64,000 nucleotides of DNA from Nematopogon swammerdamellus. Its lineage: Eukaryota; Arthropoda; Insecta; Lepidoptera; Adelidae. Where the stretch lies: the NCBI GenBank assembly GCA_946902875.1, contig OX336355.1, positions 12,495,347 to 12,559,346 of the forward strand, given 5' to 3'. The notes beneath the pieces were generated by a model, which saw only the letters and a list, made by a program, of their open reading frames with translations, had not been told where the DNA came from and searched no databases. The position numbers were made by a program, and so were the translations under genes. Positions 11,494 to 22,707 of the stretch are shown here, piece by piece; within the stretch, counting starts at the first letter, position 1, and each line of letters begins with the position of its first letter.

Positions 11494-13021
11494 TGATGGA
11501 ACACTTGCTGGCGACGCTGAAACCATCCAATCGGATCTCACGACACCGAACTGAAAAGTCTAGGTCTTGAGGTAAATATTTCTAAATGCGAATTATTCTT
11601 TTGTTCACAGTTTGATCAAAACCAATTCCAAAAAATTGAATCTGTAGCACCAAATATCCGATGCGTCCAAAATTTGACTCTACTCGGGTCTCCAATAAAT
11701 GCTGCTTCCGCATCAGAAATTTTGGAAAAGAAAACAGAACATCTGCAAATACTATTTTCTCGTTTAAATTCTATAAACTCGCACGTTGGTTATTTAATCC
11801 TTAAAAATTGTTTTGGCGTTCCAAAATTAACATATTTGATGAGAACCACACCGATGTGGAAATATCAACCTTCCATACTCAGCTTTGACGAAAATATTAA
11901 AAGCGCTTTGGAGTCAATTTTAAATATTACTCTAAAAGAAGATCAATGGATCCAGGCTACTCTACCAATTAGAAACGGGGGTCTAGCTAGGCGTGAGGCG
12001 TGTTTCAGACTTATGTCTTCCTGCTTTTTTGTCATCGGTGCACAGCGTTTCGGGTCTTGTTTCTCACATATTAACCGGTAATGGAAACGGTCCCGAAATC
12101 TGTCACCTTGCTGAAGCCACCAGCTTATGGGAATCTCTTCATTCGGAAACACCAACTGCCATTAGAGTACAGAGAGCTTGGGATGAAATCAAGGTAAAAG
12201 AAGTATTGCAATCTATAATATTTAGTTCCTCGGAAGATGAAGCCCGATATAAGGCAGTTTGTAGACCTGAATCTGGAGCTTGGCTTCACGCCCTACCATC
12301 CAAGCAGCTAGGTACGTTACTAGATAACAACATGCTACGCATCTCGGTCGGGCTTCGACTTGGTTGCGACATAGTTCAACAGCATACATGCGTTTGTGGG
12401 TCTAGAGTAGAGTCAAATGGCAGGCACGGATTACACTGTAATAGAAGCGCCGGCCGCATTCCGCGTCATAGCATGCTTAATGACATCTTCAGACGGGCAT
12501 TTGCATCTGCTGGTGTACCAGCTGTTTTAGAGCCTAATATCAGCCGAGACGACGGAAAACGCGCAGACGGGATGACATTAATACCATGGTCAGAAGGTAA
12601 AACTCTCGTCTGGGATGTGACTTGCGTAGACACCCTGGCTCCATCACACGTCATCAAGTCTTTGAGAGAAGCTGCTTCTGAAGCCGCTGCCCGTCTGAAG
12701 ATAAACAAGTACCAAAGCATTGTCAACCAAAACTATTTGTTTATTCCGCTAGCTTTCGAAACCTACGGCCCGTGGTGCAAGGCTTCAAAATCACTTGTGC
12801 ATATTTTAGGTAAAACAATTGGGGAAACAACCAGCGTTCAAAATTCGGAAAAGTTTTTAAGGGAGAGAATAAGCTTCGCTGTGCAGAAAGGGAATGCGGC
12901 GAGCGTTATGGGCACATTCCCGACATGCCGAACTCTAGAGGAGCTTTTTTATGTTTATTAGGTAGTTCTTATTGTATTTTAATGATAAATAAAGAATATA
13001 TATAGTAAAGAAACTACAATA
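11494..13021 (+). pseudogene. 5'-truncated RT element, C-terminus with zinc knuckle and nuclease-like block
   Basis: The insertion is flanked by a 9-bp target duplication AGCGACTAC (11485-11493 and 13022-13030), the mark of target-primed retrotransposition. It begins inside the reverse transcriptase (DGTLAGDAE, GLEVNISKCELFF). A frame change lies near 11990. The C-terminal part (to a TAG at about 12960) carries CVCG...RHGLHC, a candidate zinc knuckle. It then has RPRHSMLND-like and KRADGMTLIPW...VWDVTCVD blocks, and ends RISFAVQKGNAASVMGT. The knuckle followed by an (P/A)DG...D block recalls restriction-like endonucleases of R2/CRE-type LINEs; that function is inferred. It sits 8 bases past a splice donor. 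Confidence 0.8.
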
Positions 13022-13080
13022 AGCGACTACTTACTTATATCAGTTTCTGACGGTGTAAATGAGTGCTCAAATAAGGGGTG

Positions 13081-13730
13081 TAGCCGGAAAGCTCGAAAGC
13101 AGAAAGTTTGACTTCAGAACTTTGTTCTGACTAGTTAGGAGGTAAACATACTAAAAGTCCCCACCACTGAAGGGTGCGCCCTATTTGGGGAGCACAAAGA
13201 AGGTCCCATTTTTCGGTTTTTCGCTTATATCTTGAAAACGGTGCATCATAGGAAAAAATGTTCAATTACGGAATAAGAGGTGATAAAATTCACTACAACT
13301 TTGATATTATACACTTTTTACCAATTTCTCAATCGTTGTCTAGATATAAAGTCCGAGAAAAGGCCGATTTTATTTGCAAATAAAAGCAATGTATGACAAA
13401 TAACGTGAGGTAAAAACTCGGACAAAAAAATCGGATATCGGATTTACAAAAATGAGTTTTTTACCTCACGTTTTTTGTCATACATTGCTTTTATTTGCAA
13501 ATAAAATCGGCCTTTTTTCGGACCTTATATCTCGACAACGATTGAGAAATTGGTAAAAAGTATATATAAAATTTGTAGAGAATTTTATCACCGAGAGAAT
13601 TAGTAAAAAGTGTACATCAAAGTTGTAGAGAATTTTATCACCAGTGGTGGGGACTTTTAGTGTGTTTACCTCCTAACTAGTCAGAACAAGGTTCCGAAGT
13701 CAAACTTTCTGCTTTCGAGCTTTCCGGCTA
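13081..13730. mobile_element. 650-bp foldback/MITE
   Basis: Outer arms starting TAGCCGGAAAGCTCGAAAGC at 13081 have their reverse complement ending at 13730, and the match continues inward with gaps (AGTCCCCACCACTG / CAGTGGTGGGGACT, then a GATATAAAG-type and a GCAATGTATGACAAA block). It is almost a complete hairpin with no coding capacity. Confidence 0.85.
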
Positions 13731-13914
13731 GAATCATTCGTTCCTGGACTATTAATTGAGGTTTAGCCGCACTCATAAACTATAGCCGTGACATATAAAT
13801 ATAAAAAAATGCACGTAAGTACGTGTACACGCGTTAGAAGTTATACTTTTTTCTCTGACACTACTATATCTATAATTCATATGTATTTAATTTATACTCG
13901 ATGCCTTACTAGTT

Positions 13915-14135
13915 GCCAAGGTAAGGCCGTCCCACTGCAAGTTCGTACCACATTGTTGTTGACATTGGGCTTTTGAGAACCCATCGGTTCTCAAAATCGT
14001 TTCTTTATCGCACAGCTAGAATGTGGAACTGTCTTCCGGTGAGTGCGTTTCCCGAATCGTTTAACCTGGGTATCTTAACGATGGCTCTGTCGACTGTACC
14101 ATTGGTTCCTCGGCCCAGGCACCCACGATGGTTTG
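13915..14135 (+). pseudogene. LINE ORF2 extreme C-terminus
   Basis: The translation includes RMWNCLPVSAFPESFNLGI, the conserved end found after the RT domain in several insect LINEs, followed by a short AATAAATAA-like tail. It ends about 80 bases before the next GPCR exon. Confidence 0.65.
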
Positions 14136-14215
14136 CATAAAAAATAAATAACAAAACAACACTGAATGTTTATGTGAAAATATCTAATCGCTTCACAAAA
14201 AAAATCATTTTCCAG

Positions 14216-14466
14216 GCACTCTCCTCTGCGCTGTACTAGTCTACTGCAACCTGATGGTAATCAAAGCGCTCTACAACATCAGCGCACCCAACAGCCAGGA
14301 CCGTCTCCCGGTGCGGAGGACCATCTCCAAGAACAGCTCCAAGAGGAACAACTCCTCGAGTCGCCACCAGCCCAGCTTCAACACGGCGACGGCCGAGGAA
14401 GTGGCGTTTAGCAAACTGATGGCCACGCTGTCCGTGCTCTTCATGATCTGCTGGTTGCCTCAAATG
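14216..14466 (+). CDS. GPCR exon: rest of TM5-ICL3-TM6
   Basis: The acceptor TTTTCCAG ends at 14215 and the donor GTGAGT starts at 14467. The exon completes the split Gly codon and ends in phase 0. TM5 continues (GTLLCAVLVYCNLMVIKAL). The third intracellular loop of about 45 residues is basic and Ser-rich (RRTISKNSSKRNNSSSR), with likely kinase sites. TM6 then holds the class A motif CWLP (LSVLFMICWLPQM). The open frame on the opposite strand here is only a shadow. The next exon is 36 kb downstream. Confidence 0.85.
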
Positions 14467-14615
14467 GTGAGTTTGAAAATTACTTACCGCCCGGACATAG
14501 GCATCCTGCGATTGAGGGAGGGAGGAAGGGAGACAGAGAGAGTGAGAGATAGAGAGAATAACAATGCCGCGAGCGAAGCCGCGGACACAAAGCTAGCACT
14601 AATATAATAATACAT

Positions 14616-16014
14616 GTATAATAAGGTCTTTCATTAGTAGTAATACGCTAAGGGGTCTATGTGTATCAGATACTGATCACGTTCCCATACCCATGATACC
14701 TTTTGTCAGATGTCACGTGGTATCGAGATACGATTTGTTTTCTTGATTTTTCAAAATTACCAAAATACCAGCTTTAAATCTTTGTAACTTTTTCGTTTAT
14801 GATTGTATCAGCACGAAATAAAATTTATTGAATTTTACGATGTATCCTTGTTCTAGAAAAAAAAATTCATTTCATCAAGTTATTACCATGAAAAGGTCTT
14901 ATGACCTTCCAAAGTTCCGAGAACGAGTAAAAATAAGAAAGAATCTTAATTTCTTAATTCATTTAAAAAAAAAACTGACAACAATTGATAGCTTCATTTT
15001 AAAAAGTTCACTAGTTTATGCCCTTTCCAACGGTATACCACATGTCATACAAATAATTCACTATGGGGTCAAAATTAGGAACAGAGACAGAACAGAACGA
15101 CAACACGGGCACTTATCGGTGCACTTTGTTCAATTCTCCATGTTCAATGTTTAGACTCTTGCAAATTAGCCCAAATTTTGACCACATAGTGAATTATTTG
15201 TATGACAAGTGGTACACCGTTGGAAAGGGCGTAAACTAGTGAACTTTTTAAAAGAAAATGAAGCTATCAATAATAATTGCTGTCAGTTTTTTTTTAATGA
15301 ATTAAGAAATTAAGATTCTGTCATATTTTTACTCGTTCTCGGGACTTTGGAAGGTCATAAGACCTTTTCATGGTATTAACTTCATCAAATAATATTTTTT
15401 CTAGAACAAGGATACATCGTAAAATACAACTAATTTCATTTCGTGCTGATACAATCATAAGAAAAGTTACAAGGGTTTAAAGCTGGGATTTTGGTAATTT
15501 TCAAAAATAAAGAAAAAAATTTTTATCCCGATACCACGTGACATCTGACAAAGGGTATCATGGGTCAAAACTTTTCAAATGACCCAAACTTACATACAAA
15601 AAAAAATTGTCAATCGATGTGCCGAACACCCTGTATATTATTATTTTAAGTAGTATGTTTTGTATCCTATCTCTTGTATCTGTACTTTATATAGTACATA
15701 ACAAGAAAAAAAAAATTAAAAAACATCTGGGGTGGCCGATGAGAAAACCTTCACACAACCTCCATTCCTTTCGGCCACCCCACTGAGATGCCCTAACACG
15801 TGTTAGGGGTGGCCGATGAGAAAAGCAATTCAGACGAAATTCCCATCGACCACCGGGGGTGGTGACCTTGGGGGGTGGCCGATGAAACCCGCCGAATTTG
15901 AGGAGTGAGTAGGTTTTTATATCGTAAAAAAAATTTGATATGGGAACGTGATCAGTATCTGATACACATACACCCCTTAGCGTATCGTTACCTACTAATG
16001 AAAGACCTTATATA
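14616..16014. mobile_element. 1.4-kb MITE/foldback, nested hairpin
   Basis: The outer ends AAGGTCTTTCATTAGTAG...ACGCTAAGGGG (14623) and their reverse complement (ending 16010) are shared with MITEs at 40224-40724 and 46786-47033. Each end next carries the GTATCAGATACTGATCACG block. Inside are inverted arms of about 400 bp (14700-15075 against 15172-15560). The right arm also holds a 15560-15935 insert. Flanks are TATA-rich. Confidence 0.8.
15729..15890. repeat. Three direct copies of GGGGTGGCCGATGA
   Basis: Copies start at 15729, 15807 and 15872, each in a different local context. The reverse complement (TTTCGGCCACCCC) at 15767-15780 makes a hairpin with the first copy. The block lies inside the right arm of the 14616-16014 foldback. 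Confidence 0.7.
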
Positions 16015-16015
16015 C

Positions 16016-16350
16016 ATAAATGCATACCACACGCTGTATCCCGATAATCGAGGTAAGCAGAGTAATCTGTGTTGTGCTGCAGGCACTCTTGTAAATTACA
16101 GCACAACACCGACCACCACGTTTAGCAAAGATAAACGGACAAGATAACTATCAAGCAGCAAGTAAGGCACGAAGACCCACCTGCTGCATGACTCCGTGGA
16201 AGGACCGCGCCGTGGTGAGAGGTGGCCAGCCTGTCGACCTTTTAGCACGGCATCTAGTCCTTATCCATTAGTCACCTTTTACGACATGCACGGGGAAAGA
16301 TGCAATGGGGCTATTCTTTTAAAGTGTACCGCGGTCCCACACGGTACACT
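16016..16350 (+). repeat. Repeat D copy (CATACCACACGCTGTATCCCG)
   Basis: It begins GCATACCACACGCTGTATCC, holds GTGTTGTGCTGCA and its inverted partner TACAGCACAACACCGACC, and ends with GTCACCTTTTACGACATGC and a CCGTGTGGGAC-type block in reverse. It is related to 34912-35455 and 54888-55125. The ends partly share the head of the 46408-46730 SINE. Confidence 0.6.
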
Positions 16351-16374
16351 CTAACTACACTATTATAATATTAT

Positions 16375-16480
16375 AAAGAGGTAAAAGTACGTTTGTAAGT
16401 TTGGATGTAGGAGGCAATCTCCGAAAATACTTTATTCGATTTTAAAAATTATTTGACCAATATTTAGAATGGACATAGGG
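16375..16480 (+). repeat. Short dispersed repeat, inverse copy at 42410-42535
   Basis: The blocks ATAAAGAGGTAAA, GTAAGTTTGGATGTAGGAGG and CTCCGAAAATA occur here and, reverse complemented, at 42410-42535. It is probably one end of a LINE or Helitron of unknown class. Confidence 0.5.
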
Positions 16481-17034
16481 TATGCGAATGAAGCAAAAAC
16501 TAGTATAAAATAAAAAGCTATAATTTGTGTCTCTCAGTATTCGTTCCAAGCTTCCAAATCTGACTCTCACTCGGCCATTGAAATAAACTTAAGCCAATGA
16601 TCTCAGCCAGGTTCATCAAAGTAAACGACAGATAAGTGAACATATCCCGTCGCGACCTTGTCTGGTGTCCATAATGCGCTTCCGGTCTTCGCCAATTCAG
16701 TGAGAGCCAACCGCCAATGAGAACTGTCCGCGGATCGCTTGTTGAACAGTTCGCTATCGTTAATATTCGTATGTAGGTAGATAATCATCATTATATATTT
16801 AAACTATATTCTGAGTATAAATATATGAATATTAAAAACTATATTCTGAGTATAAATAAACTAATAAAATAAATTAAAATAATTAATATTTTCTTAATAA
16901 TTATTACTTAATTAATTAAATTAAAATAGAAACTAAAACTACCTATCAAATTAAAATTACCTAAACTAAAACAAAATAAACAAACTTTAAAAATAATTAG
17001 CCACACGAGAGACTACCACGATCCGGGTTGACCT
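16481..17034. other. Gene-free AT-rich stretch
   Basis: No gene seen. 16790-16860 contains a direct duplication of about 37 bp (AAACTATATTCTGAGTATAA, twice). The rest to 17000 is very AT-rich. Confidence 0.55.
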
Positions 17035-17340
17035 ACCGCCAGAGTCGTAGAGCAATTCCCTCAACGGCCTCAGTTTGCTAGATAAAAAATTTCATCCAAA
17101 GAGGCCGACGAGGGGAAAGTTCCCATGACACTAGCGGCGTTACCTCGCTGCACCGCCAAGCTGATTCGTTGCAGCAGGTACGCCCGGGCCCGGCAGTCAC
17201 CCGAGGATCTGCAGAGTCGTGATCCTAAATCGTGCACAAGAATTTTGCCCTCCTCACAGATGGGACCCATGGTCTCTATAGCGAAAGGGATAAAAATATA
17301 ATTTTGAATGTTTGTCAATGTCTGATAATTGGAGTGCTTG
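17035..17340 (-). pseudogene. RT element C-terminal fragment (same family as 11494-13021)
   Basis: The - strand translation reads YIFIPFAIETMGPICEEGK and then [20 protein letters not shown], close to the end of the 11494-13021 element (NYLFIPLAFETYGPWCKASK, RISFAVQKGNAASVMGTFPT). Only about the last 85 residues remain. Confidence 0.8.
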
Positions 17341-17556
17341 GTGTTTAATTAATTAATTAAACTTTGATTACCTATATAAAATCTACAATAATTCTTTAAA
17401 TATTGTACTACAGTTAATTAGCATATTTTGTAAAGTAAATTAATTCGTCCAACACAGCTGACTTAGTTTATTTCTATGTATGTATCAGACAGATATTGAG
17501 AGACTGGTTATATGGGTGAGCGGACGCCGGCAAGCATTTTCAATCCTTCCTTACCT

Positions 17557-17770
17557 ATAATAAAATCCAACGTCTGCTTTCTGTCTGTCTGTCTGTCTGT
17601 CCGCTTATAACTCGAGAACCACTAAACCGATTTTAATAAAACAAAATTCTACGGATAGCTTGATTCTTCCCATCAACTATAGGCTACTTACTATCACGCT
17701 AAATAGCTTATGAGGTTAGCAGTGAAGTGAAATATGAGAGCGGGCGGAGCCGCGGACACAGCTTGTAATT
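17557..17770 (+). mobile_element. Helitron-like/Lep1-style repeat
   Basis: It contains a (GTCT)n tract, CCGCTTATAACTCGAGAACC, AACCGATTTTAATAAA, a block with ATCAACTATAGGCTAC, and ends GCGGAGCCGCGGACACAGCTTG. A close copy is in slalom intron 2 at 59785-59996. The (GTCT)n tract and CTAG-like end recall non-autonomous Helitrons of Lepidoptera; the class is inferred. Confidence 0.55.
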
Positions 17771-17850
17771 TATAATTTTCGTAGTGCGATACCACTTTTA
17801 TAACCGCGCTCGCCATCATCGCACCGGTAAGCCGAGTTCATAATTTAATA

Positions 17851-18717
17851 TAGTACGAGAGCGCACCGTAAAAAACCAACGTCATCGAGTACCAAGATGG
17901 GACTAGTTTGTGGTGGTCTAGAATAGGATAGGCATCTAAAATATACAGGGTTGCCTGAGCAAGTCCTGGCACGTTTTGTGTAAAAGGTAATTAAACATGT
18001 CATTTTTTTGGTGCAATTTACGTCATCGAGTACCAACTGGAGACCTGGCACATTCGATAAAGGTCATCAAGAAGAGCACAACAATACTAGGTTGCCTCGT
18101 CCTACCTTGGCAGTTTTTGGAGTCGGGCAAATTTAAGAGTGGTGAAAAATGGTCAAATTTACGTCATCGAGTACCAAGATGACAGTCACACCATTCGATA
18201 GTTCTGATAACCTAATTCATAAAAAACCTTGGTTGCCTGCCCTCACCTTGGAGCATTTCCTAGTCGGCCAAGTTGAATATCGGATAGCCGCCTTGTTACT
18301 AAGTTCTAAAATCGTTCATGTGTAATCATAGGACCGTTTAAAGATATATTTATCATAAAACTGTGAACACTTTATTAATCCAGCTATACCAGTGGTAGTC
18401 AAACCGCGGCCCGCGGGCCGCATGCGGTCCGCGGGCGGTATTTGTACGCATTGTCACAAACAGCGCAGATAATAATATATATTTTAGCTTTTACTCAGAA
18501 TGAAAATATTATCTGCGCTGTGAGTGTGTGTCTCGAGTGTGCGCACTTGACGACAAAAACTGATGCGGAAATATGCAGAGCAAGTGAGCGGGTGGTGGGA
18601 CTGGCGGGAGAAGAGTTTCGGCAAATTTTCCAACTGTTGCTGCCCTGCTATACCTACGACATATCTAATATCTATCAAGATATGGTGTCATATTTGAAGG
18701 AATATTTGACATAAATT
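17851..18717 (+). repeat. Left arm of 5.7-kb inverted structure
   Basis: About 867 bp here is the reverse complement of 22708-23574 with moderate divergence. The outer end is TAGTACGAGAGCGCACC. Copies of CGTCATCGAGTACCAA recur three times (near 17880, 18012 and 18162). From 18388 it reads CAGTGGTAGTCAAACCGCGG followed by GC-rich inverted blocks, which looks like a hAT transposon end. An open stretch of 90 codons at 18442-18714 has no clear family. Confidence 0.85.
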
Positions 18718-19161
18718 AAAAAAAGAATTAACAAAAGTTGATGAACGAAATCATCGAACTAAAACACGGCACACAACCTAAAGCTCACTTCATCGAACAT
18801 CTTGAAAAGCAGGAGGACATAAAATTTTTGAGAAAGCCTAGCACCCTTAAATGTTTTCAAGACTCCACACTATTTTAACAAAGTTTCTTTCGACGTACCT
18901 CTGAGAAGTTTCATTTTCAAAAATGAACATCTTAAAAAACAAATATTGCAATTGCCTTTTCAGCCGGAACACGCAATGAGGATTGCATGTAGTCCCAAAG
19001 ACGCCAACATAGAAGAAATAAGTAACGTAGTACACCTTTACTTTAAATTACTTTAAAGAACACAGTACACCTCAATACTTTAAATTATGTCACATATACA
19101 TTAACTAAAACATGTTTGTCGTTGTAATAAACATCTCGAAGACACATTTTTTGTTTACTAT
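18718..19161. other. Possible decayed transposase DNA
   Basis: Short open pieces (for example FDVPLRSFIFKNEHLKKQIL) could be a worn hAT transposase, given the hAT-like end at 18388, but stops interrupt them and no catalytic motif was recognised. Confidence 0.25.
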
Positions 19162-19255
19162 ACAGTACGTGGCAGTAAATCGGGATTTAAAAAGAGACAA
19201 TCCGGTTGTTGAGCATCTCTCTGTCGTTCTAACTCGCACGTCTCTGTACCCCTAT
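19162..19255 (+). mobile_element. Half of a MITE (CAGTACGTGGCAGTAAA family)
   Basis: The left half only: CAGTACGTGGCAGTAAAT, GAGACAATCCGGTTGT, then TCGCACGTCTCTGT. Complete relatives are at 48412-48602 and 55128-55320. The right half is replaced by LINE sequence from about 19252. Confidence 0.65.
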
Positions 19256-21865
19256 AAGCTTTTCGAGACAATAGTTTCGCCTTCAACTCTATGAACGATC
19301 AAAATCCAACGTCTCTGGACACATTCCCCACCCAGGACGTCTAGACTACCGTCGTTGGGGACTTGGTTGGAGACATCCTGGAAAGTAGCTTGAAGATGAG
19401 ATGGATCAGCCTTAGTAGAGAAGGCGCAAGCTTTCGTTTTGGCTACCTTGACGTTGACCAAGTTATCCTTTCCCAAGAGGATACTTTTTCGAAAACGAGT
19501 CAGCCTGAGCAACAGTTTCGCGCCTCGCATTTGCTGCTGAGGCCCCTCTACCCTTCCAGTCGTTGGTGAACCCTTGTTGATAAATAAAAGAAACAGCATT
19601 GGCGACAGCACGGACCCTTGTGAAACACAAGCTGATTGATTAATCGACCAGACAGGCACCATCTAGGGCGACAAAGATCAACCGACCACTCAAACACTGG
19701 AAATCCAAGTGCACAGTTTTGTTGGGACACCGTAGGCTGGAATCTTGCTTAGTATTTCCCGGTGCCCGGCGGCGCGATAATGCTTTGGAAATATCCAGAG
19801 CGGCCGCCAGCGATTCCCTAAAACCATCGAGCCTTTCAGCCTACAAATGTGTGACGTACAGAAGATCTCCAGTCGACCTTTACTTGAGTAAGCCGTACTG
19901 CTTGTCGTCGAGGAGTTTAAAGTCTTCTAGGTACGTCGGGAACGCTGAGTTGACCATACGCTCCATAACATTAGTGAAGAGTGAGGTTATCGAAATAGGG
20001 CGATATTTTGATGGGTTCGCTGGGTCCGAAACCGACCGGACCGAAGCTCTCTTCCAGCAAGAAGGCATTGAACCGGAGGAATAGGGTAATTTGAATAGGC
20101 TGGTGAGGAATGGCGCCAATTCTAGTGCACAACTTCTCAAGACGATCGCTGGAACGCCGTCAGGCTAGCTCCTAGCTCCTCTTCGAAATATTGAACCCAC
20201 GTGCGTTTTATAGACGACTCTGGGGTGGAACGTAATATTTGCCATCATACGGCCGCAATGGGGTAATGACGGGGGTTGGCGCCCAGGTCATCCATGTTGG
20301 AGTTGGATGCGAAAAGGCGTGCAAAGACATTTACCTTTTCCTTCGCGAGTATAGCGAGAATTACGTAGTCGACACCGGTTATTTACTTTTTAAAAAGTAT
20401 TTAATTAAATATTTAAAAATGTTTAGTTAATTCTTCAGTGAAGAGAACAATGCAGGCGGCCGGCCGAGGTGCTGTCCTCAGAAGTCGTCTGCATCGTCAG
20501 CGGGAATCGCCTGCTGCTGGGCACATAACTCGAGCAAACCATCCGACCGAACGCTCCAGCGGAGGTAGCAAGACGGCATAAATTCCGATCAAAGGACGAG
20601 AGACCAGAAGGCGCGGCTACCCGAAGAGGTAGGTGCGAGTTTCGCGCCAATTCCACGGCCGCGCCTGAACTTGGCCAAGTTTTGCGTTCCTTTGTAGAAC
20701 CTAGCAGAGACGTTGAGCTCTCGTCTATTCTCGACTTTTTAAAATGGAAACGGACACGTTTGGTTACATCACCTGCAACATCTGTGATGTCAGCCCATAA
20801 CACCGGGTGAACTAGGTGTCATGTCAGTGCTGCCCTTCATTTCATGTTGGCTACACTGAACTGGACGTGAAACACGAATTCGAATTCGCACTGAACGATA
20901 CGAAACACGTATCGTTCAGTGCGGTGGTACCAACCCGGCCCGGATAAACCCTACCACCTAGTAAGGCAAGAAGGGAAGGGACCTACAGCTTAACTTAGAA
21001 TCCGAACCTTGGTCAGCATCCAATGGTCGAGCGGTCACCCATCCAAGTAAGCGCCCAGGGTTGCTTAATAACAGTTGACCGACCGCTCCACTGAGCTACC
21101 GAGGCTGAAAGACCTATTTTGCAGCTATTTCCTATAGGCCTAGTTCTTAGCGTCAATAACCAGCCTGGAATGACGATCGAACCAAGGCTTAAGGCGTTCG
21201 CCGATGGGAACGATGGATGGAGAAATTCATACCCTGTGCGATCACATCGACGACCGATTGGGCACACAGGGGTAGGTCTGAAAAAGAGGAGCAAACGTCG
21301 CGCCAAGGGTATGCACCCAGGAAGGAACGGAAGTCATCCCATTGTGCTAACCGGTAGTGCCAAACTGTCCGCGTACTACATTCACGTGCTTCTGCGAAGT
21401 GTACAGTTGGCACAGTTGAGCGTATAAGGCAATGGTCGGAGTTACCGAGGGGAGCCTCAATCCTCACCCTGTATCCATTTGGCTCAATAGTCAGGACAAG
21501 GTCCAATAAACTAGGTCGATGGGCAGGGTTATCCGATATCCTAGTAGTTCCGGACACCAACTGCGTCAATCCGTGTGCAATGGCTAAGTTACCAGCTAGT
21601 TACAGGCTGACCTCCAAGTGCAGGAAAGTGACATCAGGAGTTTTTCGCCTGCGACCTGTGATACCGAACCGGGCGACATGGTGGAGAACCTGTCTACAAC
21701 ATATTGAAGGTGAAAATAGATCCCGTTTAGGCGCAGGATGATTGCCTGTCGCCTGAAATTTCTCATCTGTGCGAGGTCTAGGACGGTGGCAAAGCCTACA
21801 GACATCGTCGCAATGAATGTCGGACTTGCTGAGCTCTACTTGAGTGTGAACCGCCACTGGCATAG
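19252..21865 (-). pseudogene. Degraded LINE with endonuclease and RT remnants
   Basis: Reading right to left on the - strand: an apurinic-type endonuclease end (RPSLLDLVLT...GNSDHCLIRS, with the SDH motif, at 21569-21189); a scrambled linker (20740-20435); then RT blocks ALELAPFLTSLF, PSKYRPISITSLF and VSQGSVLSPMLFLLF (20140-19560); and KTKACAFSTK (19440). It is the same family as 5060-7360, but older. A SINE-B splits it at 20736-21112, and it lies between the inverted arms. No frame is intact. Confidence 0.8.
20736..21112 (-). mobile_element. SINE-B, full length with tRNA/5S-type head
   Basis: Sense is the - strand: CAGCCTCGGTAGCTCAGTGG (A-box-like) at 21112, then GTTATTAAGCAACCC and TACTTGGATGGGTGACCGC (5S rRNA-like internal control region). 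Body, CTAGGTGGTAGGG core and the CGTGTCCGTTTCC end follow, finishing at about 20740. The expected B-box part is weaker here (GGTTCGGATTC). Within the copy, 20888-20922 has become a perfect 15-bp-arm palindrome. Confidence 0.85.
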
Positions 21866-22707
21866 TAGATTGCTAGATTCGTAATTTGGTGAATTCCATT
21901 CAGCTCCAGAGAACACTACCAAGGCTTAACACAGCGACCCTTCGGCCAAAGGACTCATCAACAAGACGAGGGTCAGGCAACACAAATTCTTGTGCATCAC
22001 CACAGGTGCGCCCTGGTCCACAGAAACGCCAACCTATACAGAGACCGCACCGTACACCGTACGTACAGGGATAGCACCGCTGGAGGAGTATTTCCAGACG
22101 CTGTCCACGGGCTTCTTCAAGGTACGTACTGACACGACAGCCCGCTGATCGCTAGCGCTTGCGACTACCGTCTGTGGGATCCATCAACACGGCGCTCTCT
22201 GTCGATACTAACATATCCGTTTAACTTCGCAGGTCCGGAACCACCTCGCCGTCCTACCGTCGACGACCAGGGTACGACCCAGCGAAGTTTCTTGCCAGTT
22301 CTTCTTCGCTGTGGTAATCGAACTGGCGGAACTCCTTCTAGCACCATCGCCCCGGCGGGCGCCGGGGTCGATGTCGAGCAAGCAGGCGGTTTGACTGACA
22401 TTCGCTTCTCATTGGCAGTTCTCTTCACCACTCGCAGCTGCAGCGGCTTCGATGCCGCTCGCCCTTAGCCAGTAGTCAGTCACTGCGGCCGCCCTAACTT
22501 ATGGCGGACAAAGTGACCGCTCCTACCCATGGCTCCTACTCACCAACCAGCCGACCACGGCGACTGTGCTATTTTATATAGGGCGGACAAAGTGACGGCA
22601 GGCCTCACGGGGTTACCGGGCAAAAAAGACTGGTTACGGTGTGAGAGTTTTACGACTAATACCTTGTTTTCCTTCGCAGATTCCAAATTCCAGCGACCCT
22701 TTAATTT
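21866..22707. other. Interior of the inverted structure, no intact gene
   Basis: It holds moderately GC-rich sequence with LINE-like scraps. A GAAGAAGAACTGGCAAGAAAC block on the - strand (about 22280-22310) recurs at 60363-60385. GGGCGGACAAAGTGAC is repeated near 22508 and 22580. No frame could be assigned to a protein family. Confidence 0.45.

Noticed and set aside
14236..14463. Open frame on the - strand of the TM5-TM6 exon
   Set aside because: Opposite strand of a GPCR exon with clear membrane segments; no acceptor or donor of its own.
15729..15890. Hammerhead ribozyme
   Set aside because: The core would need CTGATGA; all three copies have CCGATGA and the helices are not evident.
18442..18714. 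Host gene in the left inverted arm
   Set aside because: The frame is within a duplicated arm with a hAT-like end; the other arm does not keep the frame.
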